DNA of 64,000 nt from Streptomyces diastatochromogenes (GTDB taxonomy: Bacteria > Actinomycetota > Actinomycetes > Streptomycetales > Streptomycetaceae), in the NCBI RefSeq assembly GCF_002242805.1, contig NZ_MCGQ01000006.1, positions 157,747-221,746 on the forward strand, read 5' to 3'. The notes under the pieces were generated by a model, which was not told the origin of the DNA, ran no database searches, and saw only the letters and a program-made list of their open reading frames with translations. The position numbers were made by a program, and so were the translations under genes. Shown here piece by piece: positions 44,203 through 53,736 of this stretch (positions within the stretch are counted from its first letter, which is position 1; each line of letters starts with the position of its first letter).

Positions 44203-45828
44203 ATGTCCGCACCAGCGCCGTCCCCGCTGGCCATCGTCGACGCCGAGCCCCTGCCCCGGCAGGAGGAGGTCCTCACCGACGCGGCGCTCGCCTTCGTGGC
44301 GGAGCTGCACCAGCGGTTCACCCCGCGCCGTGACGACCTCCTCGCCCGCCGAGCGGACCGCCGCGCCGAGATCGCCCGCACCTCCACGCTCGACTTCCTC
44401 CCGGAGACGGCCGCCGTCCGCGCGGACGACTCCTGGAAGGTCGCCCCGGCCCCGGCCGCGCTGAACGACCGGCGCGTCGAGATCACCGGCCCCACCGACC
44501 GCAAGATGACCATCAACGCGCTCAACTCGGGCGCCAAGGTCTGGCTCGCCGACTTCGAGGACGCCTCCGCGCCCACCTGGGAGAACGTGGTCCTCGGCCA
44601 GATCAACCTGGTCGACGCCTACACCCGGACCATCGACTTCACGGACGAGCGCACCGGCAAGTCGTACGCCCTGCGCCCGAACGAGGAGCTGGCGACCGTC
44701 GTCATGCGCCCGCGCGGCTGGCACCTGAACGAGCGCCACCTCGTCGACGCCGACGGCAAGCCGGTCCCCGGCGCCTTCGTCGACTTCGGCCTGTACTTCT
44801 TCCACAACGCCCAGCGCCTGCTGGACCTCGGCAAGGGCCCGTACTTCTACCTGCCCAAGACCGAGTCGCACCTCGAGGCCCGCCTGTGGAACGAGGTGTT
44901 CGTCTTCGCGCAGGACTACCTCGGCATCCCGCAGGGCACCATCCGCGCCACCGTCCTGATCGAGACGATCACGGCGGCGTACGAGATGGAGGAGATCCTC
45001 TACGAACTCCGCGATCACGCCGCGGGTCTGAACGCCGGCCGCTGGGACTACCTGTTCTCCATCGTGAAGAACTTCCGTGACGGCGGGGCGAAGTTCGTGC
45101 TGCCGGACCGCAACGCCGTGACCATGACGGCCCCGTTCATGCGGGCGTACACCGAACTCCTCGTCCGCACCTGCCACAAGCGCGGCGCGCACGCGATCGG
45201 CGGCATGGCGGCGTTCATCCCGTCGCGCCGGGACGCCGAGGTCAACAAGGTCGCGTTCGAGAAGGTCCGCGCCGACAAGGACCGCGAGGCGAACGACGGC
45301 TTCGACGGCTCCTGGGTCGCCCACCCCGACCTGGTCCCGATCGCCATGGAGTCCTTCGACCGGGTCCTCGGCGACAAGCCCAACCAGAAGGACCGACTGC
45401 GCGAGGACGTCCGCGTCGAGGCGGCCGACCTCATCGCCATCGACTCGCTGGAGGCGAAGCCGACGTACCACGGTCTCGTCAACGCCGTCCAGGTCGGCAT
45501 CCGGTACATCGAGGCCTGGCTGCGCGGCCTCGGCGCGGTCGCCATCTTCAACCTGATGGAGGACGCGGCCACCGCCGAGATCTCCCGCTCCCAGATCTGG
45601 CAGTGGATCAACGCGGGCGTCGAGTTCGAGAACGGCGACCGGGCCACCCCGGAGCTGGCCCGCAAGGTCGCCGCCGAGGAACTGGACGCCATCCGCAAGG
45701 AGATCGGCGAGGAGGCCTTCGCGGCCGGCCACTGGCAGGAGGCCCACGACCTGCTGCTCCAGGTGTCCCTCGACGAGGACTACGCCGACTTCCTCACCCT
45801 GCCGGCGTACGAGCAGCTGCGCGGCTGA
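44203..45828 (+). CDS. aceB: malate synthase A
   Basis: A 541-residue enzyme condensing glyoxylate with acetyl-CoA to malate. Family A signatures are clear: [93 protein letters not shown] and the C-terminal [20 protein letters not shown] carrying the conserved Asp. Length is standard for the A isoform. GAAGGAAGTGAC lies before ATG 44203. The AllR-like box upstream suggests the gene is induced by allantoin breakdown, which releases glyoxylate, rather than by acetate. A strong hairpin follows the stop. An isocitrate lyase is not present nearby. Confidence 0.97.
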   Translation: MSAPAPSPLAIVDAEPLPRQEEVLTDAALAFVAELHQRFTPRRDDLLARRADRRAEIARTSTLDFLPETAAVRADDSWKVAPAPAALNDRRVEITGPTDRKMTINALNSGAKVWLADFEDASAPTWENVVLGQINLVDAYTRTIDFTDERTGKSYALRPNEELATVVMRPRGWHLNERHLVDADGKPVPGAFVDFGLYFFHNAQRLLDLGKGPYFYLPKTESHLEARLWNEVFVFAQDYLGIPQGTIRATVLIETITAAYEMEEILYELRDHAAGLNAGRWDYLFSIVKNFRDGGAKFVLPDRNAVTMTAPFMRAYTELLVRTCHKRGAHAIGGMAAFIPSRRDAEVNKVAFEKVRADKDREANDGFDGSWVAHPDLVPIAMESFDRVLGDKPNQKDRLREDVRVEAADLIAIDSLEAKPTYHGLVNAVQVGIRYIEAWLRGLGAVAIFNLMEDAATAEISRSQIWQWINAGVEFENGDRATPELARKVAAEELDAIRKEIGEEAFAAGHWQEAHDLLLQVSLDEDYADFLTLPAYEQLRG

Positions 45829-45837
45829 CATCCCGGA

Positions 45838-45873
45838 GAACGCCCCCGGCACCGCTCGGCGCCGGGGGCGTTC
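45838..45873. terminator. hairpin terminator between aceB and the nSTAND1 NTPase gene
   Basis: GAACGCCCCCGGC (45838-45850) pairs perfectly with GCCGGGGGCGTTC (45861-45873) over 13 bp with a 10-nt loop, lying 9 bp after the aceB stop. Its right arm touches the stop codon of the convergent NTPase gene at 45872, so it can serve both. Confidence 0.85.
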
Positions 45874-48800
45874 ACGTGGGCAGCCCGTGGCGCCGGCGCT
45901 CCTCGGCGGTCAGCTCGGCCGGCTCGGCCGCGACCCGTTCCAGGAGCGCTTCGCAAGTCCGGGCGTCCGTGCCGTCGGGCAGCGACCAGGTGTAGCGGCG
46001 GTGGTCCTCGCCGATCACGACGAACGAGCGGCCGTCGCCGGACCAGTACGCGTCCAGCGGCACCCGGCACGCCAGCCTGGACACGGCCTGGCACGCTCCC
46101 GTCTCCGCCCGCCAGAAGGCGACCCACCCGTCCCCCGCGGTCGCGAGCAGGCGTCCGTCGGGGGACCACAGGAGTACGGCGGCCCTGCCGTAGGTGGCGG
46201 CGGAGCGCACCAAGGGTGTGCCGTCGCCGGCGGCGCAGATCCGTACGGCCGACTCCCCGTCGAGGAAGGCGAGCCGGCGTCCGTCGGGCGACCAGCAGGC
46301 CGCGCCGGCGCTTGCCCCCTCTCCTACGGGGATGTCCAGCAGCCGACGCCCGGTCGAGGCGTCCCGGACGACCAGGGGGCCCTCTCTCTCGGCGGTCGCC
46401 AGACGACGGCCGTCGGGGCTCCAGGCCGGCATCCCGGTGCCGCGCTCGATGTCCTCGGTCCGGGCGGTACGGCTCCCGGTCACGGGGTCCCAGACCTCGA
46501 TGCGGTAGGTGGCCGTCACGAAGTCATGGCTGACGGTGGCGAGGAGCGAACCGTCCGGGGACCACAGCACGCCGTCCACCATGTCGTACGCCGTGGACAT
46601 CGCGGCAGCACAGCGGCCCGAGGCGGGGTCCACGATCTCCACCCGGCCGCCGGCGAAGGAGACCGCCAGCCGGTCCGCCCCCGGCCGCCAGGCGAGCAGC
46701 ACCGGCTTCGGATCGCGAGCCGTGACGACCTTCCGCGGTCCGGCGCCGGTGCCGGGCTCCGTCACATGCACGGCATCGCCTCCCTGCACGGTGGCGGCCA
46801 CCCGCCCGGCTTCCGACGAGACGCTGCGCAGCAGACCGCCCGGCAGCGGCCGGGGACGCCACGAGCCGTGATCACCGATCCACACGCCGCTGAACCGCGA
46901 CCGCCAGGCGAAGCAGCCGCTGTCGGCGCGCCAGGCGATCTCCTCGGCGCCCCAGGGGACGCGCAGCCGGCGCAGCAGCGTGTGGTCGGCGACCCGCCAC
47001 ACCGTGATCGCCGCGCTCGCTCCCCGGCCGGCGTCGGACACCGCCGCGGCCACCAGCTCTCCGTCGGGCGACCAGAAGACACCACCGACTTCCGCTCCGG
47101 TGTCCCACTCGTCCAGGACCGTGCCGTCCTCGGCGGCCCTGATCCGCAGGGTCCGGCCGGACACCTCGGCCGCTCGACGGCCGTCCGGGGCCCAGGCGAA
47201 CCACGAGGTGGTGCCCGGGAGTTCGTCGTCGCCCCTGACGAGACGCCAGGCCGGGTCGCCGTCCGGCAGGCGTACGACGTTCAGCTCGTTCCAGGCGAAC
47301 AGCGCGAGGCGGGAGCCGTCGGGCGACCACGCCAGCGCCTTGACCGGCGGCGCCTCGTAGGAGTGCCGCACCTCCGCGAGCCGTCCCTGCGGCACCGGCG
47401 TGAAGTCGATGATGTCGACGCCGGTGTGGGCCAGCTGGGCGGCGGCACGCCAGCCGTCCGGTGACAGCCCGAGCGCCCGGTCTCCGAAGGGACCTGCCGC
47501 GGCCGTGGCGGACCAGAACTCCGGAGCGTCGAAGCGCCTTACGGCGAGCTTCTCACGGGTGTCCACCCAGTAGACGTCCCCGCCGATGCCCGCGCCTCGC
47601 AACTCCCCGAGCCCCAAGGACTCCTGGGCGACCAGGTCACCACGAGCCGTCCAGGTACACAGATCGCCCTCCGCCCCTATCGTCCGCAGCTGCCCGCTCC
47701 CCGGATCCCAGCCGAACGCGAGAACTTCCCCCGCGTGCCCGAGTCCGAGGCTGTCGACCACCGGGTCGTGTCCGATCCCCCACAGCGTCAGCGCGACCTT
47801 CTCGGTCGCCCTGAACTCCCGTGCCGCCGCGGCCACCAGCCCCAGCGCCAACCGGCGCTCCCCGCGCAGCGCGTAGGCCTGCTGTGCCCGTTCCGCGAGG
47901 TCGTCGGCGCGCTCCCCTGCGGCCGTCTCCGCCCTGGCCCGGGAGGCGGCGACCAGCTCGGCGAGGGCCGGGGAGGTGCCGTGCACAGCGACCAGCTCCC
48001 GTGCCTGCGCGAGCCGCTGCCCGTGCAGCAGGTCATCCGCGGACCGGTCGTTCGCCAGCCAGGCCGCTGCCCGGCGTTCGAGGTCCGTGAGGCGGCGCAG
48101 TACGTCCCGGTGACGTTCCGTCAGCTCCCGTAGCCGGGGCCAGTGCCGCAGCAGCGCCTCGTGGACCAGGTCACAGGCCTCGCCCTCGTCGACGTCCGTC
48201 ACCAGACGGGCCTGGCGCAGGTCCTCGACGACCGCCAGTCCGGCCGCGTCCAGGGACGCTCTGCGCACGGACTGCCGGGAGAAGCCCCGTTCGTCCCAGG
48301 CGACGAACCTCAGCAGCACCGCCTCCACCCGCTGTTCGGGATGCTCGGCGACGAGCCGCGCGTAGGTGCCCTCCGCGTACCGGGCGATGGCCTGGGACAG
48401 CGGGCCGGTCCGCGCCAGCAGGTCCGGCCCGATGACGTGGTCCGGGCCCGCCGCCTCGTACAGATCGCGCAGGACCTGGCCGAGCAGGGGCAGGGCGTCG
48501 CCCTCGGTGGCCTCGACCACCAGGTCGTCCACCACCTCCTCGGCGATGTCCGCGCCCGCGGCCCGCGCCGGGCCCGCGATGACCGCCCGGGTCTGCCGCG
48601 AGGTGAGCGTGCCGAGCGGGAAGCGGGTGCGCAGGAGGTCGTCGTACGGCCGCAGTTCGGGGTCGTGCAGGAAGCCGGACGGCAGCGTGAGGACCAGGTG
48701 GAGCTGCGGGTGGGAGCGTACGGCGGTCCGTAACGCCCGCAGGAACAGCTCGCGTTCCGTGGGCGAGGTCATCCGGACGACGTCCTCGAACTGGTCGATC

Positions 48801-49447
48801 GCGAGGACGATCCGCGCCCGGTGTCCCTGGGCGGCCGCTCCCAGCGCGGCCGAAAAGACCGTCAGTTCGCTTCCGGTCAAAGCTTCTCGGCGCAACTCGC
48901 GGGCGAGGCGTACGGCCGTGTCGCCCTGCCGTTCGGCGGAGCGCGGGGTCAGGGCCTGCGCCAGGGCGAGGAAGGGGCTGGAGCCGGGTCTGAGCGGGCC
49001 GAGGACCGCCCAGCGGCGGCGCCTGAGGTCCGGCAGGAGTCCCGCCGCCACGAACGAGGACTTTCCGCAGCCGGACGGGCCGACCACGGTGAGCACGCGC
49101 TGCGCGGGCGAGCGGGCGGCGGTCAGGGCGCGCACCGCGTCCCGGGTCTCGTCCTCACGGCCGAAGAAGACGTCCGCGCGGTCCTCGGCGAAGGCCTCCA
49201 GACCGGGATACGGGCTGTCGTCCCGCGTCCAGGGCACCCGGCGCCGCTCCCGCCACCGCTGCCCGAGTTCCCGGGCGACCACGGCGGCGACGCCGGCCGG
49301 AAGCCACACGGCGGCGTAGCGGTTCACGGCGCGCAGCGGCGCCCACCAGCCGTCCGGGTCCGCGGTGAGGAGGTTGGTGCCGACGCCGAAGACCAGTCCT
49401 AAAAGCAGCGACGTGAGGTCGAGGCTCGTCCTCCGGGTTACCTTCAC
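45872..49447 (-). CDS. membrane nSTAND1 NTPase with C-terminal WD40 propellers
   Basis: An 1191-residue STAND-type protein. Two transmembrane helices (about 11-27 and 43-58) come first. The nSTAND1 entry motif is SPYPGLEAFAEDRADVFFGR (78-97), with Walker A GPSGCGKS (123-130), Walker B IVLAIDQFED (213-222) and a helical/winged-helix section (about 380-560). About a dozen WD40-like blades with the SPDGRRLA pattern (ALAWSPDGSRLALFAW; FAWAPDGRRAAEVSG; VLWSPDGSLLATVS) fill 590-1160. STAND ATPases switch on when their repeats bind a trigger; here the likely output is at the membrane. GTG 49447 lacks a clear ribosome-binding site. Similar proteins are abundant in Streptomyces and are considered signalling or defence components. 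Confidence 0.88.
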   Translation of the reverse strand: MKVTRRTSLDLTSLLLGLVFGVGTNLLTADPDGWWAPLRAVNRYAAVWLPAGVAAVVARELGQRWRERRRVPWTRDDSPYPGLEAFAEDRADVFFGREDETRDAVRALTAARSPAQRVLTVVGPSGCGKSSFVAAGLLPDLRRRRWAVLGPLRPGSSPFLALAQALTPRSAERQGDTAVRLARELRREALTGSELTVFSAALGAAAQGHRARIVLAIDQFEDVVRMTSPTERELFLRALRTAVRSHPQLHLVLTLPSGFLHDPELRPYDDLLRTRFPLGTLTSRQTRAVIAGPARAAGADIAEEVVDDLVVEATEGDALPLLGQVLRDLYEAAGPDHVIGPDLLARTGPLSQAIARYAEGTYARLVAEHPEQRVEAVLLRFVAWDERGFSRQSVRRASLDAAGLAVVEDLRQARLVTDVDEGEACDLVHEALLRHWPRLRELTERHRDVLRRLTDLERRAAAWLANDRSADDLLHGQRLAQARELVAVHGTSPALAELVAASRARAETAAGERADDLAERAQQAYALRGERRLALGLVAAAAREFRATEKVALTLWGIGHDPVVDSLGLGHAGEVLAFGWDPGSGQLRTIGAEGDLCTWTARGDLVAQESLGLGELRGAGIGGDVYWVDTREKLAVRRFDAPEFWSATAAAGPFGDRALGLSPDGWRAAAQLAHTGVDIIDFTPVPQGRLAEVRHSYEAPPVKALAWSPDGSRLALFAWNELNVVRLPDGDPAWRLVRGDDELPGTTSWFAWAPDGRRAAEVSGRTLRIRAAEDGTVLDEWDTGAEVGGVFWSPDGELVAAAVSDAGRGASAAITVWRVADHTLLRRLRVPWGAEEIAWRADSGCFAWRSRFSGVWIGDHGSWRPRPLPGGLLRSVSSEAGRVAATVQGGDAVHVTEPGTGAGPRKVVTARDPKPVLLAWRPGADRLAVSFAGGRVEIVDPASGRCAAAMSTAYDMVDGVLWSPDGSLLATVSHDFVTATYRIEVWDPVTGSRTARTEDIERGTGMPAWSPDGRRLATAEREGPLVVRDASTGRRLLDIPVGEGASAGAACWSPDGRRLAFLDGESAVRICAAGDGTPLVRSAATYGRAAVLLWSPDGRLLATAGDGWVAFWRAETGACQAVSRLACRVPLDAYWSGDGRSFVVIGEDHRRYTWSLPDGTDARTCEALLERVAAEPAELTAEERRRHGLPT

Positions 49448-49475
49448 CGGGCGGCGGCCGCCGGCCGGGCCGGTA

Positions 49476-49754
49476 TCACTCGGCGGCCCTGTCCGAGTGG
49501 CCCAGCGGCTTTCCCGGGGCCACCCGGTCGCGGACGAGGCGCTTGACCGCCGTCGGCTCCGGGAAGCCCTGTTCGCGGCGGTCCCAGACGACCTCGTCGT
49601 TCACGCGGACGACGAAGACACCGCCGGTGCCGGGCTTGAGCGACAGCTCGGTCAGCTCGGTCTCGAAGGTGGTGAGCAGCTCCTGTGCCAGCCAGGCCGC
49701 GCGGGGCAGCCAGCGGCACTGGGTGCAGTACTCGATCTGGACGCGGTGGGTCAT
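49476..49754 (-). CDS. SelT/SelW/SelH-family thioredoxin-like protein
   Basis: A 92-residue Rdx-type protein. The N-terminal strand and redox motif read MTHRVQIEYCTQCRW, with C-x-x-C at Cys10/Cys13, followed by LPRAAWLAQELLTTFETEL and GTGGVFVVRVNDEVVWDRRE. This is the cysteine-only bacterial version of the SelW fold; redox partners are unknown. ATG 49754 overlaps the stop of the HipA-like gene as ATGA, so the two are translated together. Length is typical of the family. Confidence 0.88.
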   Translation of the reverse strand: MTHRVQIEYCTQCRWLPRAAWLAQELLTTFETELTELSLKPGTGGVFVVRVNDEVVWDRREQGFPEPTAVKRLVRDRVAPGKPLGHSDRAAE

Positions 49755-50665
49755 CCGAGGTGCACCGACCAATCCTGTTCCGCCGCCGGCTTGCCGTGCA
49801 GGTCGGGGACCCGCTTGAGCCAGGCCGGGCGGCCCTGCTGGGTCTTCGCCGCGCGGGCGGCCTCCTCGGCCGCGAGTTCCGCGCGGCTCGGGAAGTCGGT
49901 GGGCAGCCACTCCTGGGACAGCCGTACGCGCGTGAGGAGGTAGTCGACATAGGCGGCGCGTACGTCGTCGGGCGTGGCGAAACCGGCGTCCTCGGCCAGC
50001 CAGGGGTCCGGCACCTCGGCGACGACGGCCCGCAGCAGTTCCTCGGTCACGCGGGGGGCCAGTTCGGCGTCGGCGGCCCGGACGTCGGGGGCGTAGTGGC
50101 CGAGGGCGTGGTGGCGGAAGTCGTACTTCTTGCCCGGGGTCGTGGTGTCCCAGCGGTGGTGGAAGACGAGGGCGGCGCCGTGATCGATGAGCCACAGGCG
50201 CGGGGGCACGGTGCCGAGCGTCGGCCAGACCATCAGGTTGGAGCTGTGGACCGTGCGGTCCACGTTGACGGTGAGGGCGTCGAGCCAGACGATCCGGCCC
50301 GCCTCCAGGGGGTCCACGGGGAAGACCTTCGCGATCTCGGGCGTGAAGTCCTTCGCACCCGGCAGATAGTCCATCCCGAGGTTGACGCCCGCGCTGGCCC
50401 CGTGCAGGTCGCGCACCTCCTGGTGCGGCTCGTCGTCGGCGATGGCCGGGTCGAAGTGGACCAGGACCAGTTCGGGGAAGCGCAGGCCGAGCGCGCGGGC
50501 GAGTTCGCCGACGATCACCTCGGCGACCAGTGCCTTGTGGCCCTGTGCCGAGCCGGTGAACTTCACGACGTACGTGCCGAGGTCGTCGGCCTCGACGACT
50601 CCGGGCACGGAGCCGCCGGACCTGAGCGGGGTCACGTATCGAACAGCAGTCACGTCGCGCAGCAC
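49751..50665 (-). CDS. HipA-like kinase-family protein
   Basis: A 304-residue protein of the stand-alone HipA-kinase family found in actinobacteria. It starts VLRDVTAVRYVTPLRSGGSV and has EADDLGTYVVKFTGSAQGHK with the ATP-binding lysine. Further on are LNLGMDY-type NLGMDYLPGA, the catalytic-loop-like WLDALTVNVDRTVHSSNLMV and the Asp of LWLIDHGAALVFH. There is no HipB partner and no toxin promoter organisation, so it is not a classical toxin-antitoxin pair. GTG 50665 follows TACGCT by five bases with no Shine-Dalgarno sequence, possibly leaderless. It is coupled to the SelW-like gene. Confidence 0.82.
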   Translation of the reverse strand: MLRDVTAVRYVTPLRSGGSVPGVVEADDLGTYVVKFTGSAQGHKALVAEVIVGELARALGLRFPELVLVHFDPAIADDEPHQEVRDLHGASAGVNLGMDYLPGAKDFTPEIAKVFPVDPLEAGRIVWLDALTVNVDRTVHSSNLMVWPTLGTVPPRLWLIDHGAALVFHHRWDTTTPGKKYDFRHHALGHYAPDVRAADAELAPRVTEELLRAVVAEVPDPWLAEDAGFATPDDVRAAYVDYLLTRVRLSQEWLPTDFPSRAELAAEEAARAAKTQQGRPAWLKRVPDLHGKPAAEQDWSVHLG

Positions 50666-50728
50666 ACCGGCCAGCGTAAGCGCTCCGCGTGGGGTGCCGC
50701 GATGGGCCGTCGGTCGGCCGATGCGCCG

Positions 50729-50783
50729 TTGTGGCTGGTCGCGCCCGCCACGGAGTCGCATGTCGAGCACAGCCCCGCGCCCC
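50729..50783. repeat. Streptomyces intergenic repeat, long form (copy 3)
   Basis: TTGTGGCTGGTCGCGCCCG begins the element and AGCCCCGCGCCCCT ends it, with GGAGTCGCATGTCGAGCAC between. It is closely similar to 23549-23600. A CCCCGCGCCCCTCACGGGGCGC hairpin follows its end. It fills much of the 268-bp gap between the HipA-like gene and the divergent monooxygenase gene; nothing else is seen there beyond their promoters. Confidence 0.65.
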
Positions 50784-50933
50784 TCACGGGGCGCTGCGGC
50801 GCACCGGCCGGAGTGAGCCGGGGCGGGATCCGGCCGTCGGTGCGGATTCCGGAGGCCGGGTGATCGCCGGGCTGGCAGCATGGTCTCGCGCGGCGTACCG
50901 GACCGGCGCCGGGGGACGACGAGGAGACTCGCA

Positions 50934-52148
50934 ATGCGTGGTGGCAGGGTCGCGGTCGTGGGCGGCAGCATCGCGGGATGCGCGGCGGCGCTCGCGCTGG
51001 GGCGGGGCGGGGCCGAGGGGATCACGGTGTACGAGCGTGCGGCGGGCCGCCTGGCCGACCGCGGAGTCGGGCTCGCCGTACACAACGCCCGCTACGCGGA
51101 ACTGGAGGCGGCGGGCCATCTCGACGCCTCGATGCCGTGGGTCCGGCTCGTGCGCCGCCGCTGGTACGTCCGGGACGACACGGCGGCGAACGGCCCGCTG
51201 GGCCGCGAGATCGCCGTGATGCCCTTCCCGTTCCGCACCTACAACTGGGGCCCGCTCTGGCACGCACTGCGTCGCCGGGTGCCCGAGGCGGCGGACTTCC
51301 GGCCCGGCTCGGCGGTCGAGGCGGTCGAGGTGACACCGGACGGCGCCGAGGTGCACGCCGGCGGGCGCACCGAGCGGTACGACGTGGTGATCGGCGCGGA
51401 CGGCTACCGCTCGGCGGTGCGTACGGCCGTGTGCGCCGATGTCCGCCCCGAGTACGCCGGATACCTGGCCTGGCGCGGCGCCTACCCATCGGCCCGGCTG
51501 CGCGACCCCGAGCTGTGGGCCGAGGACGAGTGCGGCTACGTCGTCTTCGAGGGCGGCCATCTCATCGTGTACCGGATCCCGGACGGGACCGACGGCGGCC
51601 ACCGGGTCAACTGGGTCCTGTACACGGCCCCGCCGCCGGGCCTCGACCAGGGCCTCCAGACCCCCACGAGCCTGCCTCCGGGCACCGCGGGCGACGGACT
51701 GCGCACCCATCTGGCGTACGTCGCCGCCGAGTTGCTGCCTCCTTACTGGGGCGACCTGGTACGGGCGACGACCCACGACGAGCTGTTCCTCCAGCCCATG
51801 TACGACTTCACGGCGCCCCGTTACGCGGTGGGCCGCGCGCTGCTCATGGGCGACGCGGCCGCTGTCGCGCGCCCGCACACCGGCGCGGGTGCCGTCAAGG
51901 CGCTCCAGGACGCCACGGTCCTGGAGTCGGCCCTGACGTCGACGGCCACCTGGTCCGACGCCCTGGCCGCCTACGACGCCGCACGCGCGCCCGCCGGCCG
52001 GGTCATGGTCGACCTGGGGCGACGGCTCGGCCGGGCCCTGGTCCAGGAGACCCCGGACTGGCGGACGCTCGACCGGACGGGACTGGAGACCTGGTGGAAG
52101 CAGGCGGACGGGACCGGGGCGTTCGGCGGGCGGGAGCTGACGGACTAA
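50934..52148 (+). CDS. FAD-dependent aromatic-type monooxygenase
   Basis: A 404-residue flavin hydroxylase of the p-hydroxybenzoate hydroxylase class. The FAD fingerprint is RVAVVGGSIAGCAAALAL, the DG motif is YDVVIGADGYRSAVR, and the GD motif is ALLMGDAAAVARPHTGAGA. The GGSIAG variant resembles enzymes such as 2,6-dihydroxypyridine 3-hydroxylase. ATG 50934 has GAGGAG seven bases upstream; the longer open frame begins without a site. Its stop interlocks with that of the convergent siderophore synthetase gene (4-nt overlap). It is not of the lysine/ornithine N-hydroxylase class expected for hydroxamate siderophores, so its tie to that pathway is uncertain. Confidence 0.88.
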   Translation: MRGGRVAVVGGSIAGCAAALALGRGGAEGITVYERAAGRLADRGVGLAVHNARYAELEAAGHLDASMPWVRLVRRRWYVRDDTAANGPLGREIAVMPFPFRTYNWGPLWHALRRRVPEAADFRPGSAVEAVEVTPDGAEVHAGGRTERYDVVIGADGYRSAVRTAVCADVRPEYAGYLAWRGAYPSARLRDPELWAEDECGYVVFEGGHLIVYRIPDGTDGGHRVNWVLYTAPPPGLDQGLQTPTSLPPGTAGDGLRTHLAYVAAELLPPYWGDLVRATTHDELFLQPMYDFTAPRYAVGRALLMGDAAAVARPHTGAGAVKALQDATVLESALTSTATWSDALAAYDAARAPAGRVMVDLGRRLGRALVQETPDWRTLDRTGLETWWKQADGTGAFGGRELTD

Positions 52149-53650
52149 CCCCTTTCGGCCAGCGGGTTCGGCAGCGGCAGATAGCGGGCGTCCGCGCCGT
52201 CCGCGTGTGTCCAGCGCAGCAGCAGGTTGGTCTTGCCGGGCAGGGTCGGTGCGGTGAGCAGGGCGGGGATCTCGGGCAGGTCGTGGCGGGCGAGTTCGCG
52301 GCGGGCGGCGGGCCACGGGTCGAGGCCGGGGTGGTGTTCGGCGAGGGCGGCGGCGATCTCGCTGAGATGGTTGACGACCAGGCAGTAGACGAGTCGCTCC
52401 CAGCCGGCGGTCCGGGGGACGTCCGGCAGCACCTTGGCGCCCTCGGCGTCCCGGAACAGTACCTGCACGGGCGTGCCGGCCGCGTCCACGGCGACCAGGG
52501 TGTTCTGCAGATGCGCCTCGAGGACGACCCCGTGGGCGTCGAACGCCGTGAGGGCGGGCGGGATCACCTGCCGCAGGTACGCCTCCCACCAGGCGTCCGG
52601 ATCGGCCGTGGCGGCCAGTGGGCTGCCCTCGAAGCCCTCCGCGAGCCCGGCCGCGAGCAGCGGGGTGGCATCCGGCAGGAGGTGGCCGCGCAGCCCGTCC
52701 CGCACGAGCACGGCCAGCTCCTCGAAGGCGAAGGCGGCGGTGCGGTAGCCGCGGTCGCTCAGCCAGGCCGCGGGCGGGCCCATGGCGGCGAAGGCGGCGC
52801 CGGCGGCCGTGTCGGTGCGGTGCAGTTTCAGGAGGTCGTGGCGCCACAGCCGGCGGATGTCGTTGGTGATGCGCACGTCGAGGCTGAACTTCAGGAACAG
52901 GTCGCGCCGGGGCTCGTACACCGTGCGGATGGCCGCCGTCGGCCAGGCGTCGAAGGCGGTGGTGCCGAGCCGGACCAGGCGGCCGTCGGCGAAGGCCGGG
53001 GCGAGGTCGCGGGCGACGAGGTCGAGCTGCCAGGGGTGGGCGGGCAGCAGCCGGTAGCCGGGCGGGGCCGTGCCGAGGGCGTCCAGGGCGCTGGTGTCGC
53101 CCTCCTCGGCCACCTGGTCCTCGCGGACGCCGAGCAGCACCAGCGGGAAGTGCGCGTGCGCCTCGGGGGCGTACGGCAGCCAGGACGCGACCGGGCCGCC
53201 GCCGCGGGCCTTGGGAGCCGGGTGGTAGGGGTGGCCGGTGATCAGGGACTGCTCGGAGCGCAGGTACGGGTCCTCGGGCGCCGTGGCCCGGGTACGGGCG
53301 GTGAGCAGGGCGGCGATCGCGTCCCGGCTGTCGATCATCTCGGCGGGCAGGTCGCCGTTGGACAGCCCGGTGTGCCGGCGCAGCTCCTCGGCGACCAGTT
53401 TGACCAGCTCGGAGTGGCCGAGGCGGTGCCAGTCCCCGGCAGCGTGCACCTCGGGGTCGGCGGGCCGCCGCCCCGGCTTTACGCGCAGCAGGCGGCCGGT
53501 GCCGGGCAGCCGGAAGACCGGCCGTGGCCCTGGGGACTGATGCGGCTCGGCGACCTCGCGCAGCAGGCAGTTGAGCAGGGGTGCGGCCGCGTACGCGTCG
53601 GCACGCTGTCCGACGGTGTCGGCGGGAGGCTTGAGGTCCACGCGATCCAT
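52145..53650 (-). CDS. NIS siderophore synthetase, IucA/IucC family (1)
   Basis: A 501-residue NRPS-independent siderophore synthetase. ATP-site elements are SLITGHPYHPAPKARGG (about 140-156), KFSLDVRITNDIRRLWRH, the EAHLQNTLVAVD loop and VLFRDAEGAKVL. The thumb/palm/fingers length is slightly short but complete, with a FhuF-like tail. Such enzymes adenylate a carboxylate (often citrate or a dicarboxylate) and join it to an amine or alcohol. ATG 53650 is picked from the IucA-like N-terminus (MDRVDLKPPADTVGQRADAY). It is divergent from a second NIS synthetase, 86 bp between starts, so the pair share a promoter region and presumably a product. Confidence 0.9.
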   Translation of the reverse strand: MDRVDLKPPADTVGQRADAYAAAPLLNCLLREVAEPHQSPGPRPVFRLPGTGRLLRVKPGRRPADPEVHAAGDWHRLGHSELVKLVAEELRRHTGLSNGDLPAEMIDSRDAIAALLTARTRATAPEDPYLRSEQSLITGHPYHPAPKARGGGPVASWLPYAPEAHAHFPLVLLGVREDQVAEEGDTSALDALGTAPPGYRLLPAHPWQLDLVARDLAPAFADGRLVRLGTTAFDAWPTAAIRTVYEPRRDLFLKFSLDVRITNDIRRLWRHDLLKLHRTDTAAGAAFAAMGPPAAWLSDRGYRTAAFAFEELAVLVRDGLRGHLLPDATPLLAAGLAEGFEGSPLAATADPDAWWEAYLRQVIPPALTAFDAHGVVLEAHLQNTLVAVDAAGTPVQVLFRDAEGAKVLPDVPRTAGWERLVYCLVVNHLSEIAAALAEHHPGLDPWPAARRELARHDLPEIPALLTAPTLPGKTNLLLRWTHADGADARYLPLPNPLAERG

Positions 53651-53736
53651 TCGTTCTTCGTCCTGGGCCCGAGCAACAAGTATGAATGCCGTCCCTGACA
53701 ATCGTGCCCCGAGCTGCCCGCATCCGAGGAGCCCCC

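Noticed and set aside
49751..50665. HipBA toxin-antitoxin system
   Set aside because: No HipB-like DNA-binding partner is adjacent; the companion gene is a SelW-like redox protein.
53651..53736. Iron box (DmdR1-type) between the divergent siderophore synthetase genes
   Set aside because: No sequence resembling the TTAGGTTAGGCTCACCTAA pattern could be found in the 86 bp.
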